Assembly (NCBI RefSeq): GCF_018446385.1
Contig: NC_055998.1
Location: 19,089,173 to 19,153,172, forward strand
Length of the DNA stretch: 64,000 nt
Source: Zingiber officinale
Lineage: Eukaryota; Streptophyta; Magnoliopsida; Zingiberales; Zingiberaceae
Direction of reading: 5' to 3'
A model generated the notes under the pieces. That model made no database searches. It was not told the origin of the DNA and saw only the letters and a list, made by a program, of their open reading frames with translations. This document shows positions 61,901 through 64,000 of the stretch, piece by piece; the first letter of the stretch is position 1; the number at the start of each line of letters is the position of its first letter. Position numbers and translations under genes: made by a program.

Positions 61901-62482
61901 TCATAAAGATCCGTTGGTATCCACTAGCTTGCTGAACTATTTTTTTTTCTGCTTGGTTAGGATGCTGTGCAGAAACTGCCTCCTTTAAGACCATTGTGCT
62001 TAGTCCTGAAGGTTTTTCTGCAGCAAAGGGAACTGAATGAGGTTCTGTCATGTTCAATGAATTCTCCTACTTATGTTCTACTAATCATTTATTGAACTGA
62101 ACTACAATTGAACAAGTAGATAGAGTAACCAACCTTGTGCGGCTTGCTCATTCATAATGCTGCAAGTCTTCCTCATCAATTAAAGCTAGCCAGCAATAAA
62201 CTTTTTATGTTCTACCAAACCAAGGGATTTTATTTCATATCATAGGGGATGCACCGTCTTGATACTGTTTTTGGACTTTTCACAGGTTTATTCAGGTGGT
62301 ATTGGTTCTTATGCACTTCTTGTGATGTTAATAGTGTACTTACAGGTAAATAATGCATTATTCTTGTGGATTCATTATTGAACTCATCCAATTCTTGATA
62401 GTCACTTTTGTAGATGCATTGGAGTGGATTAGATTCACACAGTTCCCGCTGTCATATGGAAGATAATTTGGGCATTCTTTTG
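55945..62482 (+). CDS. TRL: TRF4/PAPD5-like non-canonical poly(A) RNA polymerase, nine exons seen, runs past the window
   Basis: Exons: 55945-56263, 58487-58599, 58698-58754, 59915-60010, 60184-60254, 60769-60811, 61961-62041, 62286-62345 and 62414-62482. All have AG/GT borders and consistent phase, giving 303 codons. The nucleotidyltransferase core includes GSFRTGLYLPTSDID (residues 149-163), with GS and the catalytic Asp161 and Asp163. The third catalytic Asp is D217 in the FDIS motif. The central domain includes GGIGSYALLVMLIVYLQ. The family adds short poly(A) tails to nuclear RNAs such as rRNA precursors and marks them for exosome trimming. The start chosen is MGESGAFLYDTVCSL, the first ATG after a stop-free GC-rich leader. 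The C-terminal PAP-associated domain is not seen and should lie beyond 64000. No defect was found in the visible part. The symbol follows the Arabidopsis TRF4/5-LIKE name and is tentative. Confidence 0.9.
56681..56988. repeat. 154-bp tandem duplication in intron 1 of the poly(A) polymerase gene
   Basis: Two neighbouring copies start ATGCTTCAGTTGTTTTGGAG at 56681 and 56835 and run through AACTCTATTAAACAACAA. They differ at only a few positions, so the duplication is recent. Confidence 0.92.
59369..59801. mobile_element. hAT-type MITE in intron 3 of the poly(A) polymerase gene
   Basis: A 433-bp element with terminal inverted repeats TAGGGGTGCAAACGA is flanked by a perfect 8-bp duplication CACATGAT (59361-59368 and 59802-59809). 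The 8-bp duplication assigns it to the hAT superfamily. The interior is built of GAGCTCGAA / TTCGAGC words and has no transposase. Confidence 0.9.
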
Positions 62483-64000
62483 GTATGACTTACACTAATA
62501 TGTTTCCTGTTGTCTCATTCACTTTTTTCATTTATTTATGTTTATATGATCAACGTTGAGTTCATTAATATGGCAGTAAAGTATTCGATCTTTATGAAAA
62601 TACTACTTTTTTTTAGAATGAGTCACAATATCTATTATAGTACTATCTTGTATGAGTGGGATTATTAACTGCTTGAACTCCTCCATCTAAGAAAGTATAT
62701 ATTCATGCTGCCTTTGTCAACAACACAATCATGACATGGTGATGATAATAAGCTACATGCTATAATGACCTCTAAACTTAGATGCTGCCATTGCCATGTA
62801 AGCACTTAGTTGTATAGTTGTCAGTGTAGTCTCACATGATGTATTTAGTTATTAGGTGTGTGTTTGAGTCATATCTTTAGGGAAAAGTTCATGGTCACTC
62901 GGACCATGAGCTTCTCTATTTGGGAGAAAAACAGTTCCATGTGTTGTGCAAACAAGAGAATAATCGCAAGGAAGGAGAATGACAAGAGGGAATAATGCAT
63001 GACAAGAAAGGGAGACAATAGATTCATGTGGTTCAATAAGAGTACCTATATCTACAGTCACATAGATGTTTGTGTTTCCTCAAGAGTACCTATGTCTACA
63101 ATCGCAATCAAGAGAATTTTGTTACCATCTATGCCATAACAGAAAAACCTGACACAATATGGTTTTTCTGCTCCTTGTTCCACACAACTTCTCCCTCTAC
63201 ATAACACGTGGCTATTCTTGAATGGTCTTGATTCATAACATGTTATAGTGATGGCCTCAACCGTGTGATTCCTTCGCCTCCTTGTTCCACCTCTGTTATT
63301 GCCGCATGGGTCTCCTCAGGCCTGCACAGATCACATCTCCAAACACAGAAGTGATTCAGGCTATCAAGTTGTAATCCTTTAAGGAGGAGGGCACTATCTA
63401 TGGCTCTCCACTTCTAGAGTCGATGCTTATTACTCATTGATCTGTTGTTAAGAACAGGGCAGTTGAGCTCATTGCCAAAGTGATCCAAATAAGTGTATCC
63501 ATACTTGCTCTCATATGAGGCAGTAACAATGAATGCATATATTATGATAACTTATAACCTAAGGTAACATAACGTGTATATTAGATATGAGATAATGATC
63601 ATGTGCTGGAGTTGATTATGTGCTCCTGTTTCTTCATAATGGATCAAAGCATTCATGATTTTGGGAAAGTTGATGCAACACTGTTATGTCTGTTTATTCT
63701 TGTAATCTCTGATGGAAATGTTCAAGTTCCTGCATGAATGAGGAACTCCACAAAAGGACCATGAAGACCAATATATGACTAGCCTCTACCACTGATACTT
63801 TTGGTTTTCTGCTCATCTTTTTCTTTGATACAGGCTTCCATATGAAAGGATTTTCAAGTTGCTTTACTCTATTTCATACAGAGCCCTTTGCTCTAAATCT
63901 TTGTATAGACGAAGAAATCACTTCTACTTTTTAAAGACATTCTGGAACTATCAAATATCTTTCCACATAGGCTAACATTGTACCGAACGCATGCTCTTTA
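62483..64000 (+). other. Intron 9 and further downstream part of the poly(A) polymerase gene, no exon recognised
   Basis: The last recognised exon ends at 62482 with a GTATGA donor. The next family segment, usually similar to NFFDLYGRKL, was not found with a fitting splice site. The stretch at about 62855-63330 is GC-richer and may be a decayed insertion with short direct repeats (AAGAGTACCTAT at about 63040 and 63083). Beyond that it is ordinary intron-like AT-rich DNA. Confidence 0.5.

Noticed and set aside
62575-62610. KVFDLYEN-like text as the next exon of the poly(A) polymerase (family motif NFFDLYG)
   Set aside because: The only acceptor there puts the frame out of phase and gives a stop at once, and the rest of the motif is absent.
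1-64000. CRISPR array, bacterial operon, rRNA or tRNA genes
   Set aside because: The window is plant nuclear DNA. The spaced repeats are LTR minisatellites, and no tRNA or rRNA sequence was recognised; the tRNA-like words are retroelement primer sites.

Overview
The window is plant nuclear DNA, AT-rich overall with GC-rich coding exons. A WUSCHEL-related homeobox gene, an AP2/ERF gene, and copia, Tekay-type gypsy, Sirevirus-like, CACTA, Harbinger and hAT elements make it an angiosperm. The GC-rich single-exon ERF suggests a monocot; a Zingiberales plant such as ginger or turmeric would fit, but that is a guess.

Layout. 1-1660: no gene. 1661-3189 (minus): three-exon WOX9-like gene with an in-frame TAA in exon 2. 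3281-9093: AT-rich intergenic DNA. 9094-51650: one 42.6 kb block of nested transposable elements. 51651-53747: intergenic, with a 59-bp tandem repeat. 53748-54215 (plus): intronless ERF transcription factor. 55945 to beyond the right edge (plus): the first nine exons of a TRF4/PAPD5-type non-canonical poly(A) polymerase, with a hAT MITE in intron 3.

The nested block is the most informative part. The outermost element is an old copia (C1), whose LTRs now lie 42 kb apart. A Harbinger-like element with a GC-rich 36-bp minisatellite core sits inside it. The C1 RNase H region is split by a gag-only copia element (C2, 14111-50406). C2 is in turn interrupted by: (i) an antisense tandem array of a Tekay chromovirus, LTR-int-LTR-int-LTR (15402-33191), whose first LTR holds a solo LTR; (ii) a solo LTR (33615-36473) that holds an inverted solo LTR of C2's own family; (iii) a Sirevirus-like gag-only element (E3, 38333-49927) in the C2 3' LTR, which holds a CACTA transposon carrying exon pieces of host genes (an MHK-type kinase and probably a BOP1-like WD protein). 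Most insertions are bracketed by recognisable target-site duplications, so the order of events can be read. With the insertions subtracted, C1 is about 5.2 kb, C2 about 4.0 kb and E3 about 7.0 kb.

The three host genes do not form a pathway. They look like unrelated neighbours separated by transposon-filled intergenic DNA. Identities come from reading motifs; no database search was run.
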